DNA of 6,117 nucleotides from Treponema sp. (GTDB taxonomy: Bacteria > Spirochaetota > Spirochaetia > Treponematales > Breznakiellaceae), in the NCBI GenBank assembly GCA_031257595.1, contig JAIROH010000007.1, positions 1-6,117 on the forward strand, written 5' to 3'. The first letter of the stretch is position 1; the number at the start of each line of letters is the position of its first letter. Below, piece after piece: positions 1 through 5,990 of this stretch. A program made the position numbers and the translations under genes. The notes under the pieces were generated by a model. It saw only the letters and a program-made list of their open reading frames with translations, searched no databases and was not told where the DNA came from.

Positions 1-9
1 AAATTTCAT
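1..9 (-). CDS. Probable start of an MCE-domain (MlaD-like) gene, cut by the window edge
   Basis: Only three codons (Met-Lys-Phe) are visible, on the minus strand immediately after the mlaF-like gene. Mla operons commonly place the MCE-domain periplasmic lipid-binding protein next to the ATPase and permease, and many MlaD-like proteins begin with a short charged stretch such as MKF before a single membrane anchor, so this is the expected next gene. A competing start exists: the minus-strand ATG at 26-28 overlaps the mlaF stop as ATGA and has a GAGGG motif six bases upstream, but it lies in a different frame and gives Met-Arg-Glu-Asn. The window is too short to choose between them. The identity rests on gene order, not on sequence. 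Confidence 0.3.
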
Positions 10-24
10 GGTTCAGGTTTTCCC

Positions 25-756
25 TCATGCAATGCCCTCTTCCACCAGCTTCGCAAGATCGGCGTCCTGACGAATCTGTTCCGCCGTTAATTTAAGGTAC
101 ACATAGCCTCCGACTATAACGATGACAATCTGGGCAAGATTTTTTATTATTTTTGGGCTATGACTGATGAACACGATAGTATTATCATCCAGCTGACGCT
201 GTTTTACAAGGGACACAAGCCTGTTGGCGGCGTTGTCGTCCAGCGATTCGATCCATTCGTCAAGAAAGAGCAGTGTCGGGCCGCACATAATCGCCCTGGC
301 AAATCCGATAAGCTTTTGCTCTCCCATGGAAAGCGCGGAGGGCCGTGTTTGAAGGTCCCTTTTATAGCCTACTTCGGCCATTATTTTTTGTATATGCTTC
401 CGCCTTTGTTCACCGGAAAGCTCGGGGTGGTGTATTCTAAGGGGGAGCTCAAGGCTTTGATACAGCGTCTGGTTTGCCCACAGGGCGGAATCCTGGAATA
501 CAAAGGCGCTTTCCCGCCGGAATTCCATTGTCTGCTGCCGGTTCATCGTGGATATGTTTTTTCCGCGGTAGTACACTTCGCCGCTTGTGGGAATCAAGAG
601 CCCGGCGCAGAGTTTGAGAAGGGTGCTCTTGCCGCAGCCGGAAGCGCCGACCAGGGCTGTGGTTTTTCCTTCGTCTATGTCCAGAGTAATTCCACGAATG
701 ATACGGATATTCTGCCCGGTAAAGGAAACGTTGTTTAGTCTGATGATCGGTTCCAT
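25..756 (-). CDS. mlaF: ABC transporter ATPase of the Mla lipid transport system
   Basis: This 243-residue protein is a complete ABC ATPase. It should energise lipid transfer between inner and outer membrane on the cytoplasmic face of an MlaE-type permease. Visible motifs in order are Walker A GASGCGKST (37-45), Q-loop Gln88, signature LSMGEQ (142-147, in place of the usual LSGGQ), Walker B TLLFLDE with catalytic Glu167, D-loop SLDD (171-174) and the H-loop His199. The length is close to that of MlaF/Ttg2A proteins, with no extra C-terminal domain. The assignment to Mla rather than another importer rests mainly on the adjacent MlaE permease, whose stop lies only seven bases upstream, so the two are surely co-transcribed. 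The start has a weak AGGG motif five bases upstream. The orientation, tight spacing and probable mlaD start downstream all support an operon. Confidence 0.88.
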   Translation of the reverse strand: MEPIIRLNNVSFTGQNIRIIRGITLDIDEGKTTALVGASGCGKSTLLKLCAGLLIPTSGEVYYRGKNISTMNRQQTMEFRRESAFVFQDSALWANQTLYQSLELPLRIHHPELSGEQRRKHIQKIMAEVGYKRDLQTRPSALSMGEQKLIGFARAIMCGPTLLFLDEWIESLDDNAANRLVSLVKQRQLDDNTIVFISHSPKIIKNLAQIVIVIVGGYVYLKLTAEQIRQDADLAKLVEEGIA

Positions 757-763
757 GGCATCC

Positions 764-1528
764 CTATCTCAACGCGGTATAGTACAGGGTCGTAAGCAAA
801 ATATCCGCGAGAATACACCACATGAAGGACCCGCTTACCGCCTGAAGTCCCGCGACCGGAATTTCCGTACTTGCCCGGTCAACGGAAAAACCTTTACGCA
901 GCGCCATCAGCGAAATGATCACTCCGAAACACACGCTCTTGAACAGGGAGATAAGCAGGTCCGCGAGGGTAAGATTGTGGAGCAGATTGTTAAAGTAAAG
1001 CGCCGCGGGCATGGCGTTAAAGAGCTGGGCTACGGCAAAAGAACCTGCCAGGCCGAATATCGAAAAGTAGATGTTAAGAAGAAACATTGCGATACAGACC
1101 CCAAGGAAACGCGGAACCCCGAGCTGTTCTATCGGGTCGACGCCTGTGGAAATATAGGCTTCCACCTCGTGGGAAATAACCATGCTGGCCATCTCTGTGG
1201 CAATGGCGGTAGCCGATCGCGCGATGACGATAAACGCCGCCAGAAGGGGGCCAAGTTCCCTTGTGATGATAGTTATGAGCAGGGGGTAGATCATCCGGCT
1301 CTGCCCCAGGCTGCTGAGAAAAGGCAGTCCTATTACGTTAACCGCGGCGCCTATACCCAGGGATAGAATGGTGATAATCGCCAGCGCGTCTACAAACGTA
1401 AAGAGGATCTGCATAACCAGGACCCTGTAGAACGGCTTGCCCTGAAAAATGAAATACCGCACCCCCCTGAGAAGCTTTGTGAAAAAACCGAAAGTATAGA
1501 AAAATTCAGAAAAAATACCTGGTCGCAT
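764..1528 (-). CDS. mlaE: MlaE-family ABC transporter permease
   Basis: This 254-residue integral membrane protein belongs to the MlaE/DUF140 permease family, the inner-membrane core that works with MlaF and an MCE protein to move phospholipids across the periplasm. Family hallmarks are the ELGPLLAAF stretch (91-99), the following ARSATAIATEMASM segment with SHEVEA (119-124), and DPIEQLGVPR (131-140). Several long hydrophobic segments surround these, for example around 40-65, 141-165, 190-210 and 232-250. An amphipathic N-terminal stretch of about 35 residues precedes the first membrane segment, as is usual in the family. The ATG used has no Shine-Dalgarno motif and lies only 12 bases from a candidate -10 box, so translation may begin on a very short leader. 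No better downstream start exists before the membrane segments. It is the first gene of the operon. Confidence 0.87.
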   Translation of the reverse strand: MRPGIFSEFFYTFGFFTKLLRGVRYFIFQGKPFYRVLVMQILFTFVDALAIITILSLGIGAAVNVIGLPFLSSLGQSRMIYPLLITIITRELGPLLAAFIVIARSATAIATEMASMVISHEVEAYISTGVDPIEQLGVPRFLGVCIAMFLLNIYFSIFGLAGSFAVAQLFNAMPAALYFNNLLHNLTLADLLISLFKSVCFGVIISLMALRKGFSVDRASTEIPVAGLQAVSGSFMWCILADILLTTLYYTALR

Positions 1529-1540
1529 TACTTATACCGT

Positions 1541-1569
1541 AATATAACATCTGTGAAGCGTAAATACAA
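1541..1569 (-). promoter_or_regulatory. Candidate promoter of the mlaE-mlaF operon
   Basis: On the minus strand, TTGTAT (1564-1569) and TATATT (1541-1546) are separated by exactly 17 bases. The -10 box matches consensus at five of six positions but the -35 box at only three. Transcription would start near 1534, leaving about six bases before the mlaE ATG. The -35 box forms one edge of the palindrome at 1564-1579, which suggests that a bound protein would block or help polymerase. An alternative pair, TTGTCA with a spacer of 18-19 bases to TTATAC/TATACA, lies further upstream and cannot be excluded. Confidence 0.4.
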
Positions 1570-1579
1570 CAAGTTGTAT
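1564..1579. promoter_or_regulatory. 16-bp palindrome, candidate operator between divergent genes
   Basis: ATACAAC and GTTGTAT form perfect 7-base arms around a central AA. The palindrome sits near the middle of the divergent mlaE/radical SAM intergenic region. It overlaps the candidate -35 box of mlaE and is about 20 bases upstream of the radical SAM -35 box. This placement fits a dimeric helix-turn-helix regulator, but no regulator gene is in the window and I do not recognise the half-site. Confidence 0.45.
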
Positions 1580-1598
1580 AATCGTAAAAATGGCCTTA

Positions 1599-1627
1599 TT
1601 GACAAAAGCGGCGTCAACTGGTATATA
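1599..1627 (+). promoter_or_regulatory. Near-consensus promoter of the radical SAM gene
   Basis: TTGACA (1599-1604) and TATATA (1622-1627) are separated by exactly 17 bases, a near-perfect sigma-70-type promoter. Transcription is expected near 1634, about seven bases before the ATG at 1641. The -35 box is also the left arm of an inverted repeat, TTGAC-N9-GTCAA (1599-1617), which may be a second protein-binding site or chance. Confidence 0.72.
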
Positions 1628-1640
1628 AGCTTTTAACTAT

Positions 1641-2639
1641 ATGGGAAAACGATTACATATTGCGAAAACATATCTGGCCAATAAATTAAAATTTTGTGAA
1701 TTTGCCGTTACCAATGCCTGCATCGCAAAATGCGATTTCTGTGATATCTGGAAGCAGCAGCCCAAAATTTTTGTTGACAAAGATAAAGCGCTGGAAGCCA
1801 TAGACAGGCTCGCGGATTTCGGCGTGGGCCATCTTACCCTTACCGGCGGGGAACCTCTGCTCCATCCGAATATTATTGATTTTGTCAAAAAGGCCACCAA
1901 AAGGAACATGAACAACGCCGTTCTTGACGCCGCTCCCCGGCTTTTGATGCGGAACGACATTCTTGCGCGCCTTGAAGATTCAGGATGCGATCTTTTGAGC
2001 ATTTCGTTTGATTCCGGCGATCCGGTTACCATGGCCAAGTCCCGAAAGATCGACAATATCATGGGTGAAATGGCAAAAGCCATGGAACTGGTAAAAAAGA
2101 CCGGCCTTAAAACCATGGCCTCGGTACTGATCTGGAACGACAACTTCAACAAGCTCGAAGAAGTCTGCATGCGGGCCAAAAACATGGGCTATGATTTTAT
2201 CTCCCTGAACTACCCGACGTTCTCAAAGTCCCAGGTTTACCCTTTGGGCGGCGAAGCGATTAACTTTTCAAAGGTCGACGTAATCCACGGCCTTGAAGAG
2301 GGAATCAGGCTGCGGAAAACGGGAAAATACGGAATCATCAATTCAGAGATTTCGATGCGGAATATTATCAGTTACTTAAAGGATCCTTCGAGCGTAAAGT
2401 ACCCCTGCCACGGCGGAACCCATGTGCTTTTTGTCGACTGGTTTTTTGATGTACGGCCGTGTATGCAGCTTCCCGACATGCTGGGAAACATTCTGGCGAT
2501 GAAAGAAAAAGACCTGCACCGCAAGCCCTGTAACAACTGTAACATGAGCTGGTACAGGGACTTTTCAACGTTCTTTCAGGGCCTCCGTTCCATCCCGATT
2601 TTGTTCGAGGCGGCTTTTAACACCCGCGGCCTGCTGTAA
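1641..2639 (+). CDS. Radical SAM enzyme with a C-terminal cysteine-rich, SPASM/Twitch-like region
   Basis: This 332-residue protein has the radical SAM cluster motif C27-IAK-C31-DF-C34, which holds a [4Fe-4S] cluster that cleaves S-adenosylmethionine to start radical chemistry. GGEP follows at 69-72 (SAM amino-group binding), then a typical partial barrel with SISFDSGDP near 120-128. The C-terminal part holds C256, C274, C297 and C300, with VLFVDWFFDVRPC and LGNI between them. This resembles a shortened SPASM or Twitch domain that could hold one auxiliary cluster, though it has fewer cysteines than full SPASM domains. The reaction and substrate are unknown; relatives modify peptides, cofactors or lipids. 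It is transcribed alone, divergently from the Mla operon. An in-frame stop at 1626-1628 leaves ATG 1641 as the only start upstream of the cluster cysteines, yet no Shine-Dalgarno is present. Confidence 0.85.
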   Translation: MGKRLHIAKTYLANKLKFCEFAVTNACIAKCDFCDIWKQQPKIFVDKDKALEAIDRLADFGVGHLTLTGGEPLLHPNIIDFVKKATKRNMNNAVLDAAPRLLMRNDILARLEDSGCDLLSISFDSGDPVTMAKSRKIDNIMGEMAKAMELVKKTGLKTMASVLIWNDNFNKLEEVCMRAKNMGYDFISLNYPTFSKSQVYPLGGEAINFSKVDVIHGLEEGIRLRKTGKYGIINSEISMRNIISYLKDPSSVKYPCHGGTHVLFVDWFFDVRPCMQLPDMLGNILAMKEKDLHRKPCNNCNMSWYRDFSTFFQGLRSIPILFEAAFNTRGLL

Positions 2640-2721
2640 AGCGAAACAGGTACTCCGTAAACACAACACTATAACCGCAAAGATTTCCCTTGACATAAAA
2701 CACAGGAGGAGGCGCAAAAGG

Positions 2722-2820
2722 ATGAAGAAAAGAGGTGGTTTTTGGGTTCTGGATTCACGCCCCTTTACGGAAGTATATTACCCGCCGCGAGGTAAATCGC
2801 ATACCATTCATCGCGGGTAA
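2722..2820 (+). CDS. Possible 32-residue ORF behind a strong ribosome-binding site; may be a gene remnant
   Basis: A purine tract with two overlapping AGGAGG motifs (2704-2709 and 2707-2712) lies nine bases before ATG 2722. The ORF encodes 32 residues starting MKKRGGFWVL and stops at 2820. Its last 56 bases run antisense over the 3' end of the aldo/keto reductase, so that part is unlikely to be under independent selection. No promoter with both boxes precedes it, although an isolated TTGACA is at 2690-2695; it could be read through from the radical SAM gene. It may be a tiny real gene, the stranded start of a gene lost by rearrangement, or chance. I do not recognise the peptide. Confidence 0.2.
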   Translation: MKKRGGFWVLDSRPFTEVYYPPRGKSHTIHRG

Positions 2821-3679
2821 GGCAAATCTCCGATCCTTTAACGCAGTCTTTAAGACGTTCGGGTTTCATCGTTCCGGTAACGACTTGTATCTTTGCCGGA
2901 TGCCGCAGTATCCAGGCAATCGCAATCGCCGTATTACTTACCCCGTACTTTTCGGCGATCTCGTCTATTTTCGCGTTCAGGGCGGGGAATTTGGGACTGC
3001 CCAGAAACACGCCTTCGAAAAAACCGTACTGAAACGGAGACCATGCCTGAACGGTAATGTCCTTAAGCCGGCAGTAGTCCAGTATGCCGCCGGTCCGGTC
3101 AACGGCGCCATCATCCAGCATGTTTACGTGAAGCCCTTCGGTAACCATAGTGGCGTGGGTGACGCTGAACTGGAGCTGGTTCGCCACGATGGGCTGTTTG
3201 ACGTACTTTGTCAAAAGCTCGATCTGCAGGGGGTTTTGGTTGGACACCCCGAAGTAGCGCACTTTGCCCGAAGCCTGGAGGGCGCCGAAGGCCGCCGCCA
3301 CTTCCTCCGGCTCCACAAGAATATCCGGCCGGTGAAGAAGCAGCACGTCGATATAATCCGTCCTGAGCCGCTTGAGGCTTCCCTCGACGGCCTTGAGTAT
3401 GTGATTTTTTGAAAAATCAAAGGCAAAGCCCTTGCGGATGCCGCATTTGGTCTGAATAAAAACGTCTTCGCGCCGTACCTTGGTAAGGGCGGTGGAAAAA
3501 ATCTCTTCGCAGGCGCCGTCGCCATACACATCGGCGTTGTCGAAAAAATTCGCCCCCAAATCCAGAGCCGTCTTTGCAAAACGATCCGCCTCTTTTTTAT
3601 CAATCGTATTGATCCGCATACAGCCTACGGCGATAACCGGAACTTCAAGCCCCGAACGTCCAAGATTTTGCGTTTTCAT
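2765..3679 (-). CDS. Aldo/keto reductase, NADPH-dependent, YdhF-like
   Basis: With the start chosen here this is a 304-residue cytoplasmic oxidoreductase of the aldo/keto reductase superfamily, which reduces carbonyl compounds with NAD(P)H. Numbered from the chosen start, the catalytic tetrad is visible as Asp47 and Tyr52 (FFDNADVYG), Lys78 (IQTKCG) and His116 (LLLHRPD). VRYFGVSN, QLQFS and QAWSPF follow in the usual order, and GTMKPERL near the C-terminus is the nucleotide-binding segment. The overall pattern resembles E. coli YdhF. The natural substrate cannot be read from sequence. A longer reading from ATG 3695-3697 adds six residues, but that codon lies between the predicted -10 box and transcription start and has no ribosome-binding site, whereas the ATG at 3677-3679 has AAAGGAG five bases upstream. 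It appears to be a single-gene transcript controlled by a palindromic operator. Confidence 0.9.
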   Translation of the reverse strand: MKTQNLGRSGLEVPVIAVGCMRINTIDKKEADRFAKTALDLGANFFDNADVYGDGACEEIFSTALTKVRREDVFIQTKCGIRKGFAFDFSKNHILKAVEGSLKRLRTDYIDVLLLHRPDILVEPEEVAAAFGALQASGKVRYFGVSNQNPLQIELLTKYVKQPIVANQLQFSVTHATMVTEGLHVNMLDDGAVDRTGGILDYCRLKDITVQAWSPFQYGFFEGVFLGSPKFPALNAKIDEIAEKYGVSNTAIAIAWILRHPAKIQVVTGTMKPERLKDCVKGSEICLTRDEWYAIYLAAGNILP

Positions 3680-3684
3680 AGCCT

Positions 3685-3691
3685 CTCCTTT
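3685..3691 (-). promoter_or_regulatory. Ribosome-binding site that decides the aldo/keto reductase start
   Basis: On the minus strand AAAGGAG ends five bases before the ATG at 3677-3679. The upstream in-frame ATG at 3695-3697 lacks any such motif and would not be transcribed if the adjoining promoter is correct. Confidence 0.75.
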
Positions 3692-3699
3692 GCGCATAA

Positions 3700-3728
3700 A
3701 GTATAACAGGTTCGCGAAAACCTGTCAG
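3700..3728 (-). promoter_or_regulatory. Promoter of the aldo/keto reductase gene
   Basis: On the minus strand, CTGACA (3723-3728) and TATACT (3700-3705) are separated by exactly 17 bases; each box matches the sigma-70 consensus at five of six positions. The expected transcription start near 3693 gives a leader of about 14 bases containing the ribosome-binding site. The spacer is filled by the inverted repeat at 3706-3725. Confidence 0.7.
3706..3725. promoter_or_regulatory. 20-bp inverted repeat filling the promoter spacer, candidate operator
   Basis: ACAGGTT and AACCTGT are perfect 7-base arms around CGCGAA; the middle eight bases TTCGCGAA are themselves palindromic. The repeat starts directly next to the -10 box and reaches three bases into the -35 box. 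A dimeric repressor bound here would exclude polymerase. The 17-base spacer argues against MerR-type activation, which uses longer spacers. The regulator is not in the window. Confidence 0.6.
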
Positions 3729-3826
3729 CCCGAAGACGTCCACAGCAGGCGCCGTACAGGGCATTTGCTTTCAAATCTTTGAGAAACACTATGAACCTTG
3801 ATCAAAGCACGAAAACACCGGCTAAT

Positions 3827-3874
3827 TAAAGTAGCACTGATTTATTCTCGATTGAATGAATCAGCGCTACTTTA
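3827..3874 (-). terminator. Long hairpin after the reductase gene, probable 3' end or terminator
   Basis: Arms 3827-3847 and 3854-3874 pair over 21 positions with only two imperfect ones (3836/3865 and 3843/3858), around a six-base loop TCGATT. It begins 16 bases after the stop codon of the FMN/FAD reductase, where a terminator or RNA-stabilising structure would be expected. There is no good run of U after the stem on either strand, only the stem's own UUUA followed by AUUAG on the minus strand. A classical intrinsic terminator is therefore not certain, and a dispersed palindromic repeat is an alternative. Confidence 0.5.
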
Positions 3875-3890
3875 GGACGGAAGCCTTTAC

Positions 3891-5942
3891 CTACTTACCC
3901 GCTACATACTCCGCAACAGCCTCGCCGCCAACATAACCGGAGACAAGAGCCCAACCGTTGTTTATCCCCCCGAAGGTAACATAGGGTTTCTTCTCGCTAA
4001 AGAGAACACCCGCACTGTCACTGCCGATGACAAACAGGCCGGGAATAACCTTTCCGGCGGTATCCAGCGCCTGCATCCTGGTGTTAATATCCAGCCCTCC
4101 AACGGTATTGTAACTGTAACTTGCCATTTTTATGGCATAATAGGGGCCGTTTTCAACGGGTTCAAGGAACTTGGGATCCTTTCCAAACTCTCTGTCGGAA
4201 CCCGATCGGCTGTAAGCGTTGTAGGCGGAAACCGTGCTGGCAAGCCGGGACGGATCGCAGCCAATCGATGAGGCCAACCCTTCAATGGTATCCGATTTGA
4301 AAACAAACCCCATGTCGGCGGCTGTAGCCAGAACATCGTAGGCCTCGGGCAACGGTGTACCCGGAGGAATCGCCCCCAGTTGACCCAGGAAAGCGGCGGC
4401 AACGCCATCCAAATTGTGTTTAAAGCCCTTGTCACGAATCGCGTCAATCTGGGCGGTACTCCAGATACTGTAGAAATTCGGACCGGCAATCCAGGGATCG
4501 AGCATGGCAACGCCGGTCTCCGCCGTAAAGCGTTTCCCGTCTTTTCCGACCGCGAGGCTGTTGGGAGAAAGGCCAAGATACATAGGAAGGTCGGCGACGG
4601 ACCATACACTCTGTACGCCGCTAAACGCGCCGATCATGCCGGGAATCTCGTGTCGTTCATAACCGGCGACAGCGGGAGAAATAAACAGCGCGGAACCGGA
4701 CATGTGTACCTCCGGAGGCATACCGATATTATAAGTCGCCGCGTTGTTATCTATGGCGTTCTGTATCATCTTACCGTCATTGCCATGGGTACCATAGACA
4801 TTCCAGCGTCCCTTTAACGGATAGTATTTATCGGAGAGGTACTTTGTGGTCATTTCTCCACTGCCAAGGAAACCGCCTGTAGCGAGTACCACGGCCTTTG
4901 CGTGGATGGTATATTCCTTGCCGGAGACCACATTCCTGGCCCTGGCGCCGGTTATGGCCCCCGACGCGTCTTTGATAAGCTCGTAGCCTTCGGTTTCCAG
5001 CAGGTACGTACCCCCCAGTTTTTCAAAGTCGCCGACCAGGCTGTCAAAATTGGCCGCAATTTCCCTTTTGTTGGCGCCGAATACGGGACCCGCAATCTTG
5101 TCGCTGCTGTTGGGATACCACTGGAACTTGATCTTATACACATCCGCGGGGGTAAAGCCTATTTTTGGATCAAAGTCAAACCGGATGCCGTGATCCAGGG
5201 CCAGCCAATCCAGAGCCAGGCCGGACTGGGCGAAGTACAGATCGATCATGGCAATTTTGGCATCCCCTTCGACATAATCAATCCATGCCCTGTACATCGC
5301 GCCGGCGTCGCAGAAGTCCCGGCCGCCGTTATATTTCTCCTTAATACGGGGCGGGTTGATGATGCCAATTTCCGAAGTCAACGCGGTGGTACCGCCATAC
5401 CGGGCCTGCTTTTCAATGATCAGAACCTTGGCGCCCTTTTCCGCGGCCCGCAGGCCGGCATAGGTACCCGAACCGCCCATCCCTATGATAAGAACTTCCG
5501 TTTGAAGAGTTTCCTGCCCGCCGGTCTTGGAGGGCCTTGCCTGGAACTCCCTGACGGCGGATCCGTCCGAACCCGCCGCGGCCAGGGCCTGGATCAGGCA
5601 GTCCCTCAGCGCCTGTTTAGCCGAGGCGCTTGTGGCGGTAGCGCCGGAAACCGAATCGACCCCGATAGACTGGGCTTCAATAATGCGGGGAAAAAGCGTT
5701 TTTTCCACTACAGCCAACATCGGCGGAGTATCGCCGCAGTCCCCGCCAAAGGCGATGGAAGCTATTCTGTTCCCGCTTATCGTAACCTCAAGCTTGTTAG
5801 ACCAGCCCATGTTGAAACCGTAAGCCTCGGCGCTGTAAGAGCCATCCTTCAGAACTGCCGCGCTCTGCCGGGGACTGCCGGTACAACTAAAGGACAGAAC
5901 CACGGCAAGTACAGCCGGAAATACAAAAAACATTTTCTTCAT
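3891..5942 (-). CDS. Exported lipoprotein reductase with FMN-binding and FAD/flavocytochrome-c-type domains
   Basis: This 683-residue protein begins with a short signal peptide and lipobox LSFSC, making Cys20 the likely lipidation site and the periplasmic face of a membrane the likely location. Residues about 30-120 form an FMN-binding domain with the flavinylation motif D96-SVSGA-T102, where ApbE-type transferases attach FMN covalently. The FAD domain starts with GMGGSG (154-159) and acidic E177, followed by GGTT (183-186), ATGGF (354-358) and GKRFTAE (468-474), whose Arg471 aligns by motif with the proton-donor arginine of fumarate reductases. VGGLDIN (614-620) and PGLFVIGSD (634-642) precede the C-terminus. 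The architecture matches urocanate-reductase-like anaerobic respiratory reductases. However, the C-terminal segment SEKKPYVTFGGINNG replaces the GVHG..RLGGNA pattern of true fumarate reductases, so the acceptor is probably another unsaturated compound. No ApbE gene or electron-donor partner is in the window. Confidence 0.85.
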   Translation of the reverse strand: MKKMFFVFPAVLAVVLSFSCTGSPRQSAAVLKDGSYSAEAYGFNMGWSNKLEVTISGNRIASIAFGGDCGDTPPMLAVVEKTLFPRIIEAQSIGVDSVSGATATSASAKQALRDCLIQALAAAGSDGSAVREFQARPSKTGGQETLQTEVLIIGMGGSGTYAGLRAAEKGAKVLIIEKQARYGGTTALTSEIGIINPPRIKEKYNGGRDFCDAGAMYRAWIDYVEGDAKIAMIDLYFAQSGLALDWLALDHGIRFDFDPKIGFTPADVYKIKFQWYPNSSDKIAGPVFGANKREIAANFDSLVGDFEKLGGTYLLETEGYELIKDASGAITGARARNVVSGKEYTIHAKAVVLATGGFLGSGEMTTKYLSDKYYPLKGRWNVYGTHGNDGKMIQNAIDNNAATYNIGMPPEVHMSGSALFISPAVAGYERHEIPGMIGAFSGVQSVWSVADLPMYLGLSPNSLAVGKDGKRFTAETGVAMLDPWIAGPNFYSIWSTAQIDAIRDKGFKHNLDGVAAAFLGQLGAIPPGTPLPEAYDVLATAADMGFVFKSDTIEGLASSIGCDPSRLASTVSAYNAYSRSGSDREFGKDPKFLEPVENGPYYAIKMASYSYNTVGGLDINTRMQALDTAGKVIPGLFVIGSDSAGVLFSEKKPYVTFGGINNGWALVSGYVGGEAVAEYVAGK

Positions 5943-5951
5943 GCTGTTAAT

Positions 5952-5957
5952 CTCCTT
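5952..5957 (-). promoter_or_regulatory. Ribosome-binding site of the lipoprotein reductase
   Basis: On the minus strand AAGGAG lies nine bases before the ATG. It fixes the start that also yields a coherent signal peptide and lipobox. Confidence 0.75.
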
Positions 5958-5968
5958 TTTGTATTGTA

Positions 5969-5985
5969 TCCCCTTATACGGGGGA
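5969..5985 (-). promoter_or_regulatory. Small G/C-clamped hairpin just upstream of the reductase ribosome-binding site
   Basis: On the minus strand UCCCC and GGGGA pair around a seven-base loop CGUAUAA, ending 11 bases before the AAGGAG. The loop overlaps a possible -10 box TATAAG (5973-5978), so the element could instead be a promoter or operator; no convincing -35 box is found at 16-18 bases. Confidence 0.3.
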
Positions 5986-5990
5986 CATGT

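Noticed and set aside
587..1366. A 259-codon plus-strand open frame spanning the mlaE-mlaF junction
   Set aside because: It is antisense to two tightly spaced genes with complete family motifs, and its residues are low-complexity and charged without a recognisable domain.
1577..1582. Perfect plus-strand TATAAT as another -10 box for the radical SAM gene
   Set aside because: No acceptable -35 box lies 16-18 bases upstream, and the downstream TTGACA-17-TATATA promoter is far better. It overlaps the palindrome and may be incidental.
2690..2695. TTGACA as a promoter for the small ORF
   Set aside because: No -10-like hexamer lies at the right distance; the bases there are part of the purine-rich ribosome-binding region.
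3798..3805. TTGATCAA palindrome in the intergenic region
   Set aside because: Eight bases is too short to be meaningful, and it has no clear relation to a promoter.
5963..5968. Minus-strand TACAAT as the -10 box of the lipoprotein reductase
   Set aside because: It would place the transcription start inside the ribosome-binding site, and no -35 box of quality is found at the right spacing.
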